Assembly (NCBI GenBank): GCA_900129595.1
Contig: FQWG01000002.1
Location: 372,001-436,000, forward strand
Reading direction: 5' to 3'
DNA length: 64,000 bases
Source: Flavobacterium frigidimaris
GTDB taxonomy: Bacteria > Bacteroidota > Bacteroidia > Flavobacteriales > Flavobacteriaceae
A model generated the notes under the pieces. The model did no database searches, was not told the origin of the DNA, and saw only the letters and a program-made list of their open reading frames with translations. The position numbers were made by a program, and so were the translations under genes. Below are positions 14,380 through 23,476 of this stretch, in pieces. How positions within the stretch are numbered: position 1 is the first letter of the stretch; each line of letters starts with the position of its first letter.

Positions 14380-16809
14380 ATGATTTTTAACTGGTTTAAA
14401 ATATTCATATATCATTTAAAGCAAAACAAATTGTTTTCGTTTTTAAATGTCCTGGGATTAAGCATTGGAATTGCCGGAGTAGTTTTCGCCATTTTATACT
14501 GGAACAATGAAAACGCCTATGACCAATGGAATCCTGAGAAAAAAAATGTCTATCAGGTTCTTAACAAAATTGGAGCAACTGGGGACATCTGGGCCTCAAG
14601 TACTATTCCGTTTGGCGTAACCTGCAAGGCAACAATTCCTGAAATCGAATCTATTTGCTTTTTTGACAGCTGGTATTATGAAGAGGTAATAAAATACCAA
14701 AATCAAAAATGGATGGGCAAAAAAATAATAGTTGCTGATTATGACTTTTTTGACATTTTTCCTTTTCCAATTGTTAAAGGCGCAAAAAAGGATATTCTTA
14801 AAGAGAAAAATAGTGTCGCCATTTCAGAAGATGAAGCAAAAAGAATCTTTAAAAACGAAGATCCTATTGGCAAAATTCTTATAAACGACAGCAAGCCTTA
14901 TGTCATAAAATCAGTTTATAAAGTTATGAGCCCTTCTTCTATTGAACCAAATTATGTTTTTGGAGGTTTATTAGAAGGTGGCGACGTTAACAGTTGGGGA
15001 AACTTCAATTACACCTTGATGATCAAAACCAAAAAAGGTGCTGACAGGGAAACTGTTTTAAAGAAGATGCAAAATGTAAATTTTGTCAACAGGACCATGA
15101 AAGACGCTAAAGCAAATGGCCAGACTCCTGAAGAATATGTGAAAGAAAATGGTGAGGTTAAGGTTATCCTTGATCAATTGGATGAATCCCGATTGTACGG
15201 TACAAAATCTGCTGCCAGCTATAATTTTCCTGAAGGAAGAGGCAATTTGCAACTGCTTTATATCATGGTAGGTTTATCTGTATTGATCCTGATCTTATCA
15301 CTTGTAAATTACATCAATTTAGCAACTGCTTCTGCCGTAAAACGCGCTAAAGAAGTAGGCGTGCGTAAAGTTGTAGGGGCAAGCAAAATGCAAATTACCA
15401 GACAATTTATATTTGAAACGGCTATTATTGTAGTTTTAGCCATTCTTTTTGCTCTGGCGATAGTAGAACTTTCGTTACCCTACTACAACAACTTCCTGAG
15501 CAAATCTTTGACCATGAATGGCAGTGAATTTTACCTCCAGCTTATTTTTATATTTGGATTAGTGATTGTTCTTGCCGGTATATTCCCTGCCGTTTATATT
15601 TCAAATTTTGAAACATTAAAAGTTTTAAAAGGAAACTTTTCCAGAAGCAAAAGCGGTATCTGGATTCGAAATTCTATGCTGATTTTTCAATTTGGTATTG
15701 CTGCTTTTTTTATCATTGGTGCTTTGATTGTGAACTCACAAGTAAGTTACATGTCTAGTAAAGATCTTGGTTTTAGTGGTGATCAGGTAATCAAAATTCC
15801 GTTTAAAACTGCCGACCGCAATAAAAAAATAGAAAAATACCTGACTATAAAACAAGAAATCCAAAAATTATCCGGTGTTCAGGATGTCTCTACTTTTGCC
15901 GGTTCTTTTGGCAACAGCACCAACTCAAGTTCCGGATTTACATACAATGGTGTTTTTGTACAGCCCCGAAATGTCGATATGGATTTTGGTTTTCTTGATA
16001 TGATGAAAATTAAGGTTGTAAAAGGACGGGATTTGTCTCCAAAATATGCTTCAGACACTATTAGCAACTGGCTGATAAATGAAACACTCGCCAAAACACT
16101 GGGACTTAAAAACCCAATAAATACAATAATAAGTTCCGGTTGGGGAAATGAAAAAGGGAACTTAAAGTTTAAAGTTGTTGGTGTTGTCAAAGACTTTCAC
16201 ATTACCGGACTTCAAAACAAAGTACCGCCAATGGTTTTTATTAGTATTAAAACTTTAAAATGGAATAATTTTGACAATGTTTATGTAAAGGTTTCTCCAA
16301 ATAATCTGACGGAAACTCTGGACAAACTCAAAACCTATTGGGAGAAAAATATCAATCAGGATTATCCTTTTCAATACGAATTTGTAAACAAGGGATTTGC
16401 TAAAACTTATCAGGAACAGGTGAAACAAAAAGATTTATTTTTCATCTTAAACCTTGTAGTAATTATTATAGCTGTTTTTGGATTATTCGCTTTGGCTTCT
16501 TTTTCGATGGAGAGAAGACTGAAAGAGATTGCGATCAGAAAAACATTGGGCGCAGAAACGGATATCTTACTCAAAGAGCTATCAAAACAATACGTCGTTT
16601 TTTGCTTAATAGGTTTTGTAATTGGCATTGTACCTGCTTACCTTTTATTGCAAAAATGGCTTGAAGATTTCGCTTACAGAATCAATGTTTCGGTTATTCC
16701 TTTTAGTATTGCGTTAGTTTCTTTATTGGCTCTTACTTTAATAATCGTTTTGGCTAAAGCCTATCAGGTAACCAGAATAGACATTCTGAAATATTTAAAA
16801 TACGAATAA
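14380..16809 (+). CDS. MacB-like ABC transporter permease (FtsX domains)
   Basis: An 809-residue permease of the double-FtsX type. It begins with a membrane helix (FLNVLGLSIGIAGVVFAIL), then a large extracytoplasmic MacB-like core domain (about 45-285). Three helices around 290-430 follow, then a hydrophobic segment and second periplasmic domain (about 440-680), and a final set of three helices near 690-805. Both FtsX halves carry the hallmark cytoplasmic stretch (ASAVKRAKEVGVRKVVGA and FSMERRLKEIAIRKTLGA). The ATPase is a separate protein, unlike E. coli MacB. Many Bacteroidota encode strings of such permeases; this operon has one. A terminator follows at 16831-16865. Confidence 0.88.
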   Translation: MIFNWFKIFIYHLKQNKLFSFLNVLGLSIGIAGVVFAILYWNNENAYDQWNPEKKNVYQVLNKIGATGDIWASSTIPFGVTCKATIPEIESICFFDSWYYEEVIKYQNQKWMGKKIIVADYDFFDIFPFPIVKGAKKDILKEKNSVAISEDEAKRIFKNEDPIGKILINDSKPYVIKSVYKVMSPSSIEPNYVFGGLLEGGDVNSWGNFNYTLMIKTKKGADRETVLKKMQNVNFVNRTMKDAKANGQTPEEYVKENGEVKVILDQLDESRLYGTKSAASYNFPEGRGNLQLLYIMVGLSVLILILSLVNYINLATASAVKRAKEVGVRKVVGASKMQITRQFIFETAIIVVLAILFALAIVELSLPYYNNFLSKSLTMNGSEFYLQLIFIFGLVIVLAGIFPAVYISNFETLKVLKGNFSRSKSGIWIRNSMLIFQFGIAAFFIIGALIVNSQVSYMSSKDLGFSGDQVIKIPFKTADRNKKIEKYLTIKQEIQKLSGVQDVSTFAGSFGNSTNSSSGFTYNGVFVQPRNVDMDFGFLDMMKIKVVKGRDLSPKYASDTISNWLINETLAKTLGLKNPINTIISSGWGNEKGNLKFKVVGVVKDFHITGLQNKVPPMVFISIKTLKWNNFDNVYVKVSPNNLTETLDKLKTYWEKNINQDYPFQYEFVNKGFAKTYQEQVKQKDLFFILNLVVIIIAVFGLFALASFSMERRLKEIAIRKTLGAETDILLKELSKQYVVFCLIGFVIGIVPAYLLLQKWLEDFAYRINVSVIPFSIALVSLLALTLIIVLAKAYQVTRIDILKYLKYE

Positions 16810-16830
16810 GCTTGTAGACCATTTTTTTAA

Positions 16831-16865
16831 GAAACCCACCAGATTACTGAAATCTGGTGGGTTTC
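16831..16865. terminator. bidirectional terminator
   Basis: GAAACCCACCAGATT and its inverted copy form a long perfect stem around ACTG, flanked by T/A runs. It serves the export operon on the plus strand and the L,D-transpeptidase gene on the minus strand. Confidence 0.85.
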
Positions 16866-16887
16866 TTTTATTCTATTTAGCTTATTT

Positions 16888-18507
16888 TTATTTTGCAGCT
16901 ACAGCGTCAGAATACAATAATTTATCCAATTGAGGATCTCTGTCGTATACATCCGGATAAAAACCTATTTCGCCGTCGTTATTTACCCAGGCTGTAAAGT
17001 AACCAATATAAATAGGAATTTTATTTTTTAGCGTACAAGTCGTTTCTTTTTCACCGCTCATCGCCTGATCTATTTTATCGACTGGCCAATCCGGATTGTC
17101 TTTTAAAATCGCAAGTGCCAAACCTTTTGCTTCTTTTACATTGATACATCCGTGGCTAAAAATACGCTTCTCAAAATCAAACAAACTTTTGGCCGGCGTA
17201 TCATGCAGGTAAATATCATTGGGGTTCGGGAACATGAATTTAACCAATCCCAGAGAATTTTTAGGTCCTGGTTTTTGTCGGACATTGCCTCCGTTCCATT
17301 CCATATTATGATCTGCCAGATAGTTTTTATCTTCAGCCATTTTTAGCTTTAATTCATTTTTAATGATACTCTGCGGTACATACCAATACGGACTAAACAC
17401 AATCCTGTCCATCATTCCGCTAAAAATCACTGTTTCGGTCATTCTCGTTCCAACAAAAACATCAGACATTAGTTCATATTTACCATCTTTTACATATACC
17501 AGTACAAACGAAGGTATGTTTACCATTATATATTCGCTTGCCTGAGCTAAGTTTGCTGGTATCCAGCGACATCTTTCCATGTTCAGCATTATGGTCTTAA
17601 TTCTATTTCCAATTGGTTCATTCATCTGATTGATATGCTCTCTTGTAAGGGCATAATTCAGCTTAAGTCCGTATCTTTTTTTATACTTCAGGATCCCGGC
17701 CATCATCTCCTCATCGTATACATCTCTTTTAGAATCCTGCGCTAAATCTCCCACCACAAACAATCGTGTTCTGATTTGCTTTACCGCCACACCACTATCA
17801 AAAGGTTTTAAGTCTTTGTAAGTCGCACTGTCGATATCGATTTTTGTCCATTGATTATTTTGTTCAATAGTTCGGTATTTTTTCAACATTGCTTTCAGCT
17901 TATAATATTGTCCAAATAAAAGATTTTCGTCTTTATTCAATCTGTCCGGATCCACCATTAAGGAGTCTAATATCTTTGCATACGAAATACTTTTTGCAGG
18001 CAAAAACCAGCCTATTTTCTTTAACGTTGCGGGGTCAACACCAGAGTAGACATTACTGGCATAAAACACATACATATTAGACAATAAAAGTTCTGTGTCG
18101 ATCTGAGGAAGCTTGTTCGATACACTTTCATTAAAAACATCATCTACCAAATCCATATAAGGCATCGTTGCCTTGATTCCCTGATCACTCAATAAACGTA
18201 TTTTATGATACAACAATGAACCAAATTCGCTCACCCTTTTATCATCATGCCAGATGGCATTGTACTCTTTCTTTTTATAAAGATCTAAAACGTCATTTTG
18301 GTATTTCTTTAATTTGGGGTATTTCTTGTAAAACTGATCAATTGAAGCAGCATCGACAGTAACTTTCGAAACATACTTATTGCTCATAAAAGTATTCTCA
18401 AATTCGGCCATTTTAATTTTCATATCGATTTCCTTCGCTGAAGATTCAAAGGAAAACATCGAAAAAATAACGGCTGCAACAACAGACAAAGAAGTAAAAT
18501 TTCGCAT
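16888..18507 (-). CDS. murein L,D-transpeptidase (YcbB-like, YkuD domain)
   Basis: A 539-residue exported enzyme that forms 3-3 crosslinks or attaches proteins to peptidoglycan. A signal peptide (residues about 1-24, ending SSAKE) is followed by the YcbB-type scaffold domain (about 55-230), a short peptidoglycan-binding-like segment (FDSGVAVKQIRTRLFVVGD), and the YkuD catalytic domain (about 325-500). The active site is SHGCINV with His452 and Cys454. The chain length and layout match LdtD/YcbB rather than small YkuD proteins. It is convergent with the export operon and seems to be a single-gene unit. Confidence 0.87.
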   Translation of the reverse strand: MRNFTSLSVVAAVIFSMFSFESSAKEIDMKIKMAEFENTFMSNKYVSKVTVDAASIDQFYKKYPKLKKYQNDVLDLYKKKEYNAIWHDDKRVSEFGSLLYHKIRLLSDQGIKATMPYMDLVDDVFNESVSNKLPQIDTELLLSNMYVFYASNVYSGVDPATLKKIGWFLPAKSISYAKILDSLMVDPDRLNKDENLLFGQYYKLKAMLKKYRTIEQNNQWTKIDIDSATYKDLKPFDSGVAVKQIRTRLFVVGDLAQDSKRDVYDEEMMAGILKYKKRYGLKLNYALTREHINQMNEPIGNRIKTIMLNMERCRWIPANLAQASEYIMVNIPSFVLVYVKDGKYELMSDVFVGTRMTETVIFSGMMDRIVFSPYWYVPQSIIKNELKLKMAEDKNYLADHNMEWNGGNVRQKPGPKNSLGLVKFMFPNPNDIYLHDTPAKSLFDFEKRIFSHGCINVKEAKGLALAILKDNPDWPVDKIDQAMSGEKETTCTLKNKIPIYIGYFTAWVNNDGEIGFYPDVYDRDPQLDKLLYSDAVAAK

Positions 18508-18820
18508 ACTTTTCAGATTTTAATTTTAATAAATAAATTGTATCAAAAAATAACGAAAACCCATGATTTACTACAACCAAGTTTTCAGATAGTTTTTAAA
18601 AAATAGTTGCAATAACAAATTTAGGGTACTCAAATATAGCGAAGATTATTGAGATTTTAGTCCGCCTATTCTTAAAATTTATTGTAAAATTCATCTGTTT
18701 TTACTCAGAAAGCACTCTGTAAATGAAACCGTATTTAGATTTTTGCCATTTGAGAAAGCAAATACAAACAACAGAATCATTTTGAACAATCTCAATATCA
18801 ATAAATACAATTTAAAAGGG
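18508..18820. other. intergenic, nothing recognised
   Basis: About 310 bases between the divergent L,D-transpeptidase and mrp genes, AT-rich, without a convincing reading frame or repeat. It must hold the minus-strand promoter. The promoter of mrp begins at its right edge. Confidence 0.6.
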
Positions 18821-18850
18821 TTTGAATCCGAACATAATCTGTTATCTTTG
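18821..18850 (+). promoter_or_regulatory. Bacteroidota-type promoter of mrp
   Basis: TTTG at 18821-18824 and TATCTTTG at 18843-18850, 18 bases apart, match the -33/-7 pattern well. The start codon is 70 bases downstream. Confidence 0.6.
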
Positions 18851-18920
18851 TAGTCTGAAATCAGTTTAAATAAACACAATGCTTAAATCGGTTTCATTCA
18901 ATAGAAAACAGTAGATTAAA

Positions 18921-20054
18921 ATGAAATTAGATAGAAAAGAAATTCTTAAAGCTCTAGAGACAATCACTATAGCTGGCGAAGGAAAAAATATGGTTGAAAG
19001 TGGTGCTGTTGCCAATGTAATCACGTTTGGCGATGAAGTTGTAGTAGATTTAGTTTTACATACACCGGCAATGCACATTAAAAAAAGAGCTGAAGATGAT
19101 ATCAAAAAAACAATTCTTGAATTGGTATCTCCTGAGGCAAAAATCAAAGTAAACATTAAAGTTGAAGCCAAGGAAAATCCGAACGAAATAAAAGGAAAGG
19201 CTATTCCGGGAATCAAAAATATTATTGCCGTTGCTTCTGGTAAAGGTGGCGTTGGAAAATCAACTGTTACTGCAAATCTTGCTGTAACACTTGCCAAAAT
19301 GGGTTTTAATGTTGGTGTTCTTGATGCAGATATTTACGGGCCATCGATGCCTATTATGTTTGATGTTGAAAACGAAAAACCAATTTCTATCACTGTTGAT
19401 GGAAAATCAAAAATGAAACCGGTTGAAAGTTATGACATAAAAATACTGTCTATTGGTTTTTTCACAGCTCCTAGTCAGGCTGTAATCTGGAGAGGTCCAA
19501 TGGCAGCAAAAGCTTTGAACCAAATGATTTTTGATGCTGATTGGGGAGAACTTGATTTTATGTTAATCGATTTACCTCCGGGAACCGGAGATATTCATCT
19601 TTCGATCATGCAATCATTACCAATTACCGGAGCTGTTGTAGTAAGTACACCTCAGGCTGTGGCTCTTGCCGATGCTAAAAAAGGAGTTGCGATGTTTATG
19701 CAGGACAACATTAATGTTCCCGTTTTGGGAATCATCGAAAATATGGCGTACTTTACACCTGAAGAATTACCTGACAATAAATACTATATCTTTGGTCAGG
19801 AAGGTGCAAAAAACCTTGCTGAAGATCTGAATGTTCCATTTTTAGGAGAAGTACCAATCGTACAATCTATTCGTGAAGCGGGAGATTATGGCCGTCCTGC
19901 AGCAATGCAGACCGCATCAGCAATCGAAACCGTTTTTGAAGAAATAACCAGAAATGTAGTTCAGGAAGTAGTAAACAGAAATGATAATTTACCAGCAACA
20001 GAAGCCATTAAAATTACAACTATGGCAGGTTGTTCAGCAGTAAAGAAAAATTAG
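18921..20054 (+). CDS. mrp: Mrp/ApbC-family P-loop ATPase, Fe-S cluster carrier
   Basis: A 377-residue protein with an N-terminal MIP18/DUF59 domain (about 1-90) and a deviant Walker A P-loop GKGGVGKST (residues 107-115). LIDLPPGTGDIHL forms Walker B. Mrp proteins carry and transfer Fe-S clusters. Where ApbC/Nbp35 have a CxxC pair for the bridging cluster (ENMSyf.C..C), this protein reads ENMAYFTPEELPDNKYYIFG with no cysteine; the only late Cys is in MAGCSAVKKN at the C-terminus. That form is, as far as I recall, common in Flavobacteriia. An Nfu-type scaffold gene follows 106 bases later, supporting an Fe-S role. Confidence 0.9.
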   Translation: MKLDRKEILKALETITIAGEGKNMVESGAVANVITFGDEVVVDLVLHTPAMHIKKRAEDDIKKTILELVSPEAKIKVNIKVEAKENPNEIKGKAIPGIKNIIAVASGKGGVGKSTVTANLAVTLAKMGFNVGVLDADIYGPSMPIMFDVENEKPISITVDGKSKMKPVESYDIKILSIGFFTAPSQAVIWRGPMAAKALNQMIFDADWGELDFMLIDLPPGTGDIHLSIMQSLPITGAVVVSTPQAVALADAKKGVAMFMQDNINVPVLGIIENMAYFTPEELPDNKYYIFGQEGAKNLAEDLNVPFLGEVPIVQSIREAGDYGRPAAMQTASAIETVFEEITRNVVQEVVNRNDNLPATEAIKITTMAGCSAVKKN

Positions 20055-20160
20055 ATAATTTAGATAATGAGATAATTAGGTAATGCTATTGGTAATTTTA
20101 AAAATTATCTGATTGAGACATTTTCTAATTGGCACATTCTTTAATTGACACATTAATATT

Positions 20161-20400
20161 ATGACAACAGAAGAATTAACAAACAACGTATTATTGGCTT
20201 TAGACGAAATCAGACCTTTTTTAAATTCTGACGGAGGAGACATTACGCTAATTTCTATAGACGATGACAAACATGTCAAAGTTCGTCTTGAAGGAGCCTG
20301 CATTAGCTGTAGCGTAAACCAAATGACTCTAAAAGCAGGAGTTGAAACAACAATAAAAAAATATGCTCCACAAATAGAAACTGTGGTTAATATAATGTAA
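20161..20400 (+). CDS. NifU C-terminal (Nfu) domain Fe-S scaffold
   Basis: A 79-residue protein consisting only of the NifU_N-lacking Nfu domain. It has the DGGDI turn and the cluster-binding cysteines Cys47 and Cys50 in GACISCSVNQMTLKAGVE. Nfu proteins assemble or deliver [4Fe-4S] clusters, usually as dimers. Its place behind mrp suggests the two work together. The gap contains short AT repeats but no terminator. Confidence 0.88.
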   Translation: MTTEELTNNVLLALDEIRPFLNSDGGDITLISIDDDKHVKVRLEGACISCSVNQMTLKAGVETTIKKYAPQIETVVNIM

Positions 20401-20615
20401 TAAAAGCCATGTTTTTTTCTGTTTTTAGATTTTATCAATTAACAAGAATAATAGTTCTTTGAGTGCTTTGATTTGTGAATTTTCAAAAATTCAATACGAA
20501 CAAAGCCAGTTATTGCGAATTTAGCAAAAAACAACGTAAAGATTTAAGAGTTTTAGTTAAGGAATTGTTACATTTTTAACTTAAATTTGTCACATAACCC
20601 CAAAATCTTAAATTT

Positions 20616-21098
20616 ATGAAGAACTATTACGCTCTGTTTTTATTGTTATTTTTTGTTTCTGTAAGTTATGCCCAGCAAACTACACAAACCCTAATTGTTG
20701 ATAAAGCCTGGTTAAACGAAGCAGAAGAATGGTCCGACTTTAAATACGCAGGTCAGATTGTATTTTCGACTAATGCAAGTGATGAAGAAGGCAGCCTGAG
20801 AATTGGCAATTATGATTTCTTATTCGATTTCTGTAACGGAAAAGCTAAATTTGCAAACAAAGCGACTTATAGCACAGCAAATTTTAGTCATCCTAGAAAA
20901 GTATCTGTAACAACAGACAAACAAGGAGTAATGAATTCGACTTACGAAGGAACTCTAATCTTTCAGGGAGACAAAGATTATTATTCCGTAATTGCTTTTG
21001 TAACCATACTGGAGAAAAACGGAAATACCCTTGGTGTAAAAATGCGCCTTAAAGAAGGCAACAAAAAAGAATACGCATTTAGTATAAAAAATAGTTAA
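20616..21098 (+). CDS. exported protein of unknown function
   Basis: A 160-residue protein with a clear signal peptide (MKNYYALFLLLFFVSVSYAQ). The rest is beta-rich with alternating strands (IVFSTNASDEEGSLRIGNYD, YEGTLIFQGDKDYYSVIAFV) and no cysteine pair or catalytic motif that I recognise. It could be a small beta-barrel or lipocalin-like periplasmic protein. It lies between nfu and ferredoxin genes, all on the same strand, with gaps of 216 and 60 bases. A link to Fe-S work is not shown. Confidence 0.6.
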   Translation: MKNYYALFLLLFFVSVSYAQQTTQTLIVDKAWLNEAEEWSDFKYAGQIVFSTNASDEEGSLRIGNYDFLFDFCNGKAKFANKATYSTANFSHPRKVSVTTDKQGVMNSTYEGTLIFQGDKDYYSVIAFVTILEKNGNTLGVKMRLKEGNKKEYAFSIKNS

Positions 21099-21158
21099 TG
21101 TAATTAGGGATTTTTTCACGTTATAAAATCCTAAACAGTAAAATTCCAAATAATTAAA

Positions 21159-21476
21159 ATGGATGTATTAATAAAGATTAAAGATCGAGAAGGAGTTATA
21201 CACGAGTTACAAGCTCCAACTGATATGGCAATGAACATAATGGAGTTATGCAAAGCATACGAACTACCTGTTGAAGGAACCTGTGGCGGAATGGCCATGT
21301 GTGCTTCTTGTCAGTGTTATGTTCTTAATGATGTTGCATTACCTGAAATGGGAGATGATGAAGAAGCCATGTTGTCGGAAGCATTTTATGTTAAATCAAA
21401 TAGCCGTTTGGGCTGTCAGATTCCAATTACTACCGAGTTAGAAGGATTAGAATTAGAATTAGCACCTGAATACTAA
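21159..21476 (+). CDS. [2Fe-2S] ferredoxin, adrenodoxin type
   Basis: A 105-residue ferredoxin with the vertebrate/bacterial ISC-type spacing. Cys42, Cys48, Cys51 and Cys86 (TCGGMAMCASCQCYV ... LGCQI) give CX5CX2CX34C. An acidic stretch (PEMGDDEEAML) follows, as in adrenodoxin and ISC Fdx, which donate electrons for Fe-S assembly. It is 60 bases downstream of the exported protein and near mrp and nfu. This makes the 18.9-21.5 kb interval look like a loose Fe-S neighbourhood. Confidence 0.9.
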   Translation: MDVLIKIKDREGVIHELQAPTDMAMNIMELCKAYELPVEGTCGGMAMCASCQCYVLNDVALPEMGDDEEAMLSEAFYVKSNSRLGCQIPITTELEGLELELAPEY

Positions 21477-21559
21477 AAAAAATAAATTACAATTTTTAAA
21501 AATTCCAAATTCCAAAAATAGCAATTGCTCTTTGGTATTTGGAATTTTTTATTTGAATC

Positions 21560-22060
21560 TTACGTAAGTTCATTTGGATCAAAAGGTTCAAATTCTCTTT
21601 CAGAAAATGGTTCAGTCAGAATATCTGATGTACACAACCAGGTTATGGTTTCCTCCAGCGTAGTTCCGGCTTTATAAATCATTTCGCTATGTCTTGGTAA
21701 AACAAAATATTCTCCTTTATAAAGAATAATTTCATCTCCATCAAAAGTATCGCCAATTCTCACAGAGTTTAATACTTCCTCTTTTGTCAGCACCTCTTTG
21801 CCTTCATCCCAAAACCAATATTCAGTAATACGATTTTTCCATTCATCCATCGTTAGTATTATAGTTTCGGGAAGATAAATTCTAATATAAGTTCCGCCAA
21901 GGATCCCACTTCCGTAAGTAGAAACGTATTCTTTATAATCTTCATCAAAAACAATATTTAAAGTCTTTTCACAAGCCAGGATTTCTTCTCTTTCGGCAAG
22001 GAATAAATTGGTTTGATTGGTTTTATAGTTCGGAATGATTTTATAATTATCGAAGTTCAT
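21560..22060 (-). CDS. SMI1/KNR4 (SUKH) family protein, probable immunity protein
   Basis: A 166-residue protein of the SUKH superfamily. The N-terminal part has the pattern LAEREEILACEKTLNIVFDEDYKEYVSTYGSG, then a beta-rich middle and a late acidic tail. SUKH proteins in bacteria are mostly immunity proteins that neutralise secreted toxins of polymorphic systems. The next gene upstream on the same strand is also of an immunity family, which fits an immunity cluster. No toxin gene is nearby. Cytoplasmic location is expected. Confidence 0.7.
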   Translation of the reverse strand: MNFDNYKIIPNYKTNQTNLFLAEREEILACEKTLNIVFDEDYKEYVSTYGSGILGGTYIRIYLPETIILTMDEWKNRITEYWFWDEGKEVLTKEEVLNSVRIGDTFDGDEIILYKGEYFVLPRHSEMIYKAGTTLEETITWLCTSDILTEPFSEREFEPFDPNELT

Positions 22061-22117
22061 CTTGTTCGTAGTTTTAATAGCTAAGATACGCTTTTCATAA
22101 ATCTTTGTGTTTTATTT

Positions 22118-22208
22118 TAACACATAGAAACATAGATTTCGAAAATGTACAATAGTCGCTTCACTTTAAATAAAAACACGGAGCATAATTACAAAACTAT
22201 GTCTATGT
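22118..22208. repeat. palindromic 'cacatagaaacatag' remnant
   Basis: Left arm ttaacacatagaaacatag with a weak right arm aactatgtctatgtta. The core has the same 'tcgcttcactt' sequence as the full elements at 3257 and 29881. It lies between two immunity genes. Confidence 0.55.
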
Positions 22209-22211
22209 TAC

Positions 22212-22613
22212 TCAAATATTATATTCAATTTCTCCTATATATAATAAATCAAATTGTAAGTTACCTATTGAAACAGGCTTTTCAATTTGGTCTTTCGAAA
22301 TAAATACGAGCGTATTAATATCTTCCAGATTTTGATTTTGGTAACGTAATCTGTTTTTCACTTCGGGAATCCATTGCTCAGCATAGGAATATTTCAGGAA
22401 TTTTTCTTCGAAGGAAACAGCCTCATTTTCAAATCCGCTTTCCATAAAGTCATGATCTAAAAAATTCTCATTTTGGGACTTTGCAAACTCAGATATGTAA
22501 TTTTCTTCAATATCATCGTCTTCATAATACGTTTCACTTTCACCTAAAAAATCAGAATATTCTTTTTCTGATTTAAATTTCCCCAACCAAAAATGACTAA
22601 TCTCTGTTCTCAT
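22212..22613 (-). CDS. Imm22-like (DUF4284) immunity protein
   Basis: A 133-residue acidic protein beginning MRTEISHFWLGKFKSEKEYSDFL, a start I associate with immunity protein 22 (DUF4284). The middle reads SEFAKSQNENFLDHDFMESGF, also as in that family. Such proteins protect against contact-dependent or secreted nuclease toxins. It precedes the SUKH gene (151-base gap with a repeat) and follows the 22638-23318 gene by 24 bases. Family assignment is by memory of the pattern and moderately sure. Confidence 0.6.
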   Translation of the reverse strand: MRTEISHFWLGKFKSEKEYSDFLGESETYYEDDDIEENYISEFAKSQNENFLDHDFMESGFENEAVSFEEKFLKYSYAEQWIPEVKNRLRYQNQNLEDINTLVFISKDQIEKPVSIGNLQFDLLYIGEIEYNI

Positions 22614-22637
22614 TATTTCATTTCTTTTATTTAGCCT

Positions 22638-23318
22638 CTATTGCTTATAATACTCGCTAATTTTATACTTTTTAGTTTTACTTTGCCACTTATTATTTAC
22701 AAGATTTCTTGTAGTCACCGTTACAACTTCACCATTCATTGCATCTTCTTCAAATTCATAAACCTTACGCAGCCCTTTATTGGGAACAACTTCATATTCT
22801 GCCGTTATATGCCAGCAACATCCTGACTTAGAATACGTAATTAGTCTTTTCCTTTTATGATCTGTTTCAAACATACCTAAATTATCCACAGCCAGATTGG
22901 TTAATTGTTCACTAAAAACCAATTGTTTTTTTGTCGAATTATAGACATACACATCATAAGACGGACCTCCGTAAGCACTTTCGTTTCCATTCCTAATGGC
23001 CAAATCTTCTGTTCCGTCAAAATTAAAATCATTAAATATTAATGGGCTTTGTTCATTGTAAAGCTGAATTACATTTACAGTTGGATTTTGCTTTTCATCC
23101 AGAAAAAAATACAAATTATCTGAGCTCAATGTCTGAAAAAATCGATTTGTTTTTTTATCCATTAACTTTATAGTTGCTTTTCCTTCGCAATTTTCATTAC
23201 TGCAACTATCTACAGAAATTTCTGCAGAATATTTTCCTGAACCGTTTTTTATTTCAAATTTATTTTGTGCTACGCAGAAACCTGAAATTAAGATCAATAT
23301 GAATTGTATGTTTTTCAT
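22638..23318 (-). CDS. exported XAC2610-like protein
   Basis: A 226-residue protein with a short signal peptide (MKNIQFILILISGFCVAQ). Its centre, LIFNDFNFDGTEDLAIRNGN followed by SAYGGPSYDVYVYN, has a calcium-binding-like DxNxDG loop. This is the pattern of XAC2610-related proteins, whose founding member inhibits lysozyme-like or T4SS effector activity in Xanthomonas. Two cysteine pairs (CSNENC, CC) may form disulfides in the periplasm. It is the first gene of a three-gene minus-strand run with Imm22-like and SUKH genes. A protective, immunity-type role for the group is inference. Confidence 0.6.
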   Translation of the reverse strand: MKNIQFILILISGFCVAQNKFEIKNGSGKYSAEISVDSCSNENCEGKATIKLMDKKTNRFFQTLSSDNLYFFLDEKQNPTVNVIQLYNEQSPLIFNDFNFDGTEDLAIRNGNESAYGGPSYDVYVYNSTKKQLVFSEQLTNLAVDNLGMFETDHKRKRLITYSKSGCCWHITAEYEVVPNKGLRKVYEFEEDAMNGEVVTVTTRNLVNNKWQSKTKKYKISEYYKQ

Positions 23319-23410
23319 TTGTATAATTTTTATAAAATTAGCTCAAATTAAATTACAGGATTTTCTCAAAAGAGTATAAAAATATTAAAATAAGCTATTT
23401 TAAAAATACA

Positions 23411-23447
23411 AAAAAACCGCAATTACATTGCTGCAATCGCGGTCTTT
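23411..23447 (-). terminator. terminator of asd
   Basis: A hairpin (ACCGC ... GCGGT with partial inner pairing) followed on the minus strand by a run of Ts. It lies just downstream of the asd stop codon. Confidence 0.65.
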
Positions 23448-23476
23448 CCTTTATAACAATTTTATTTAATCTCTGA

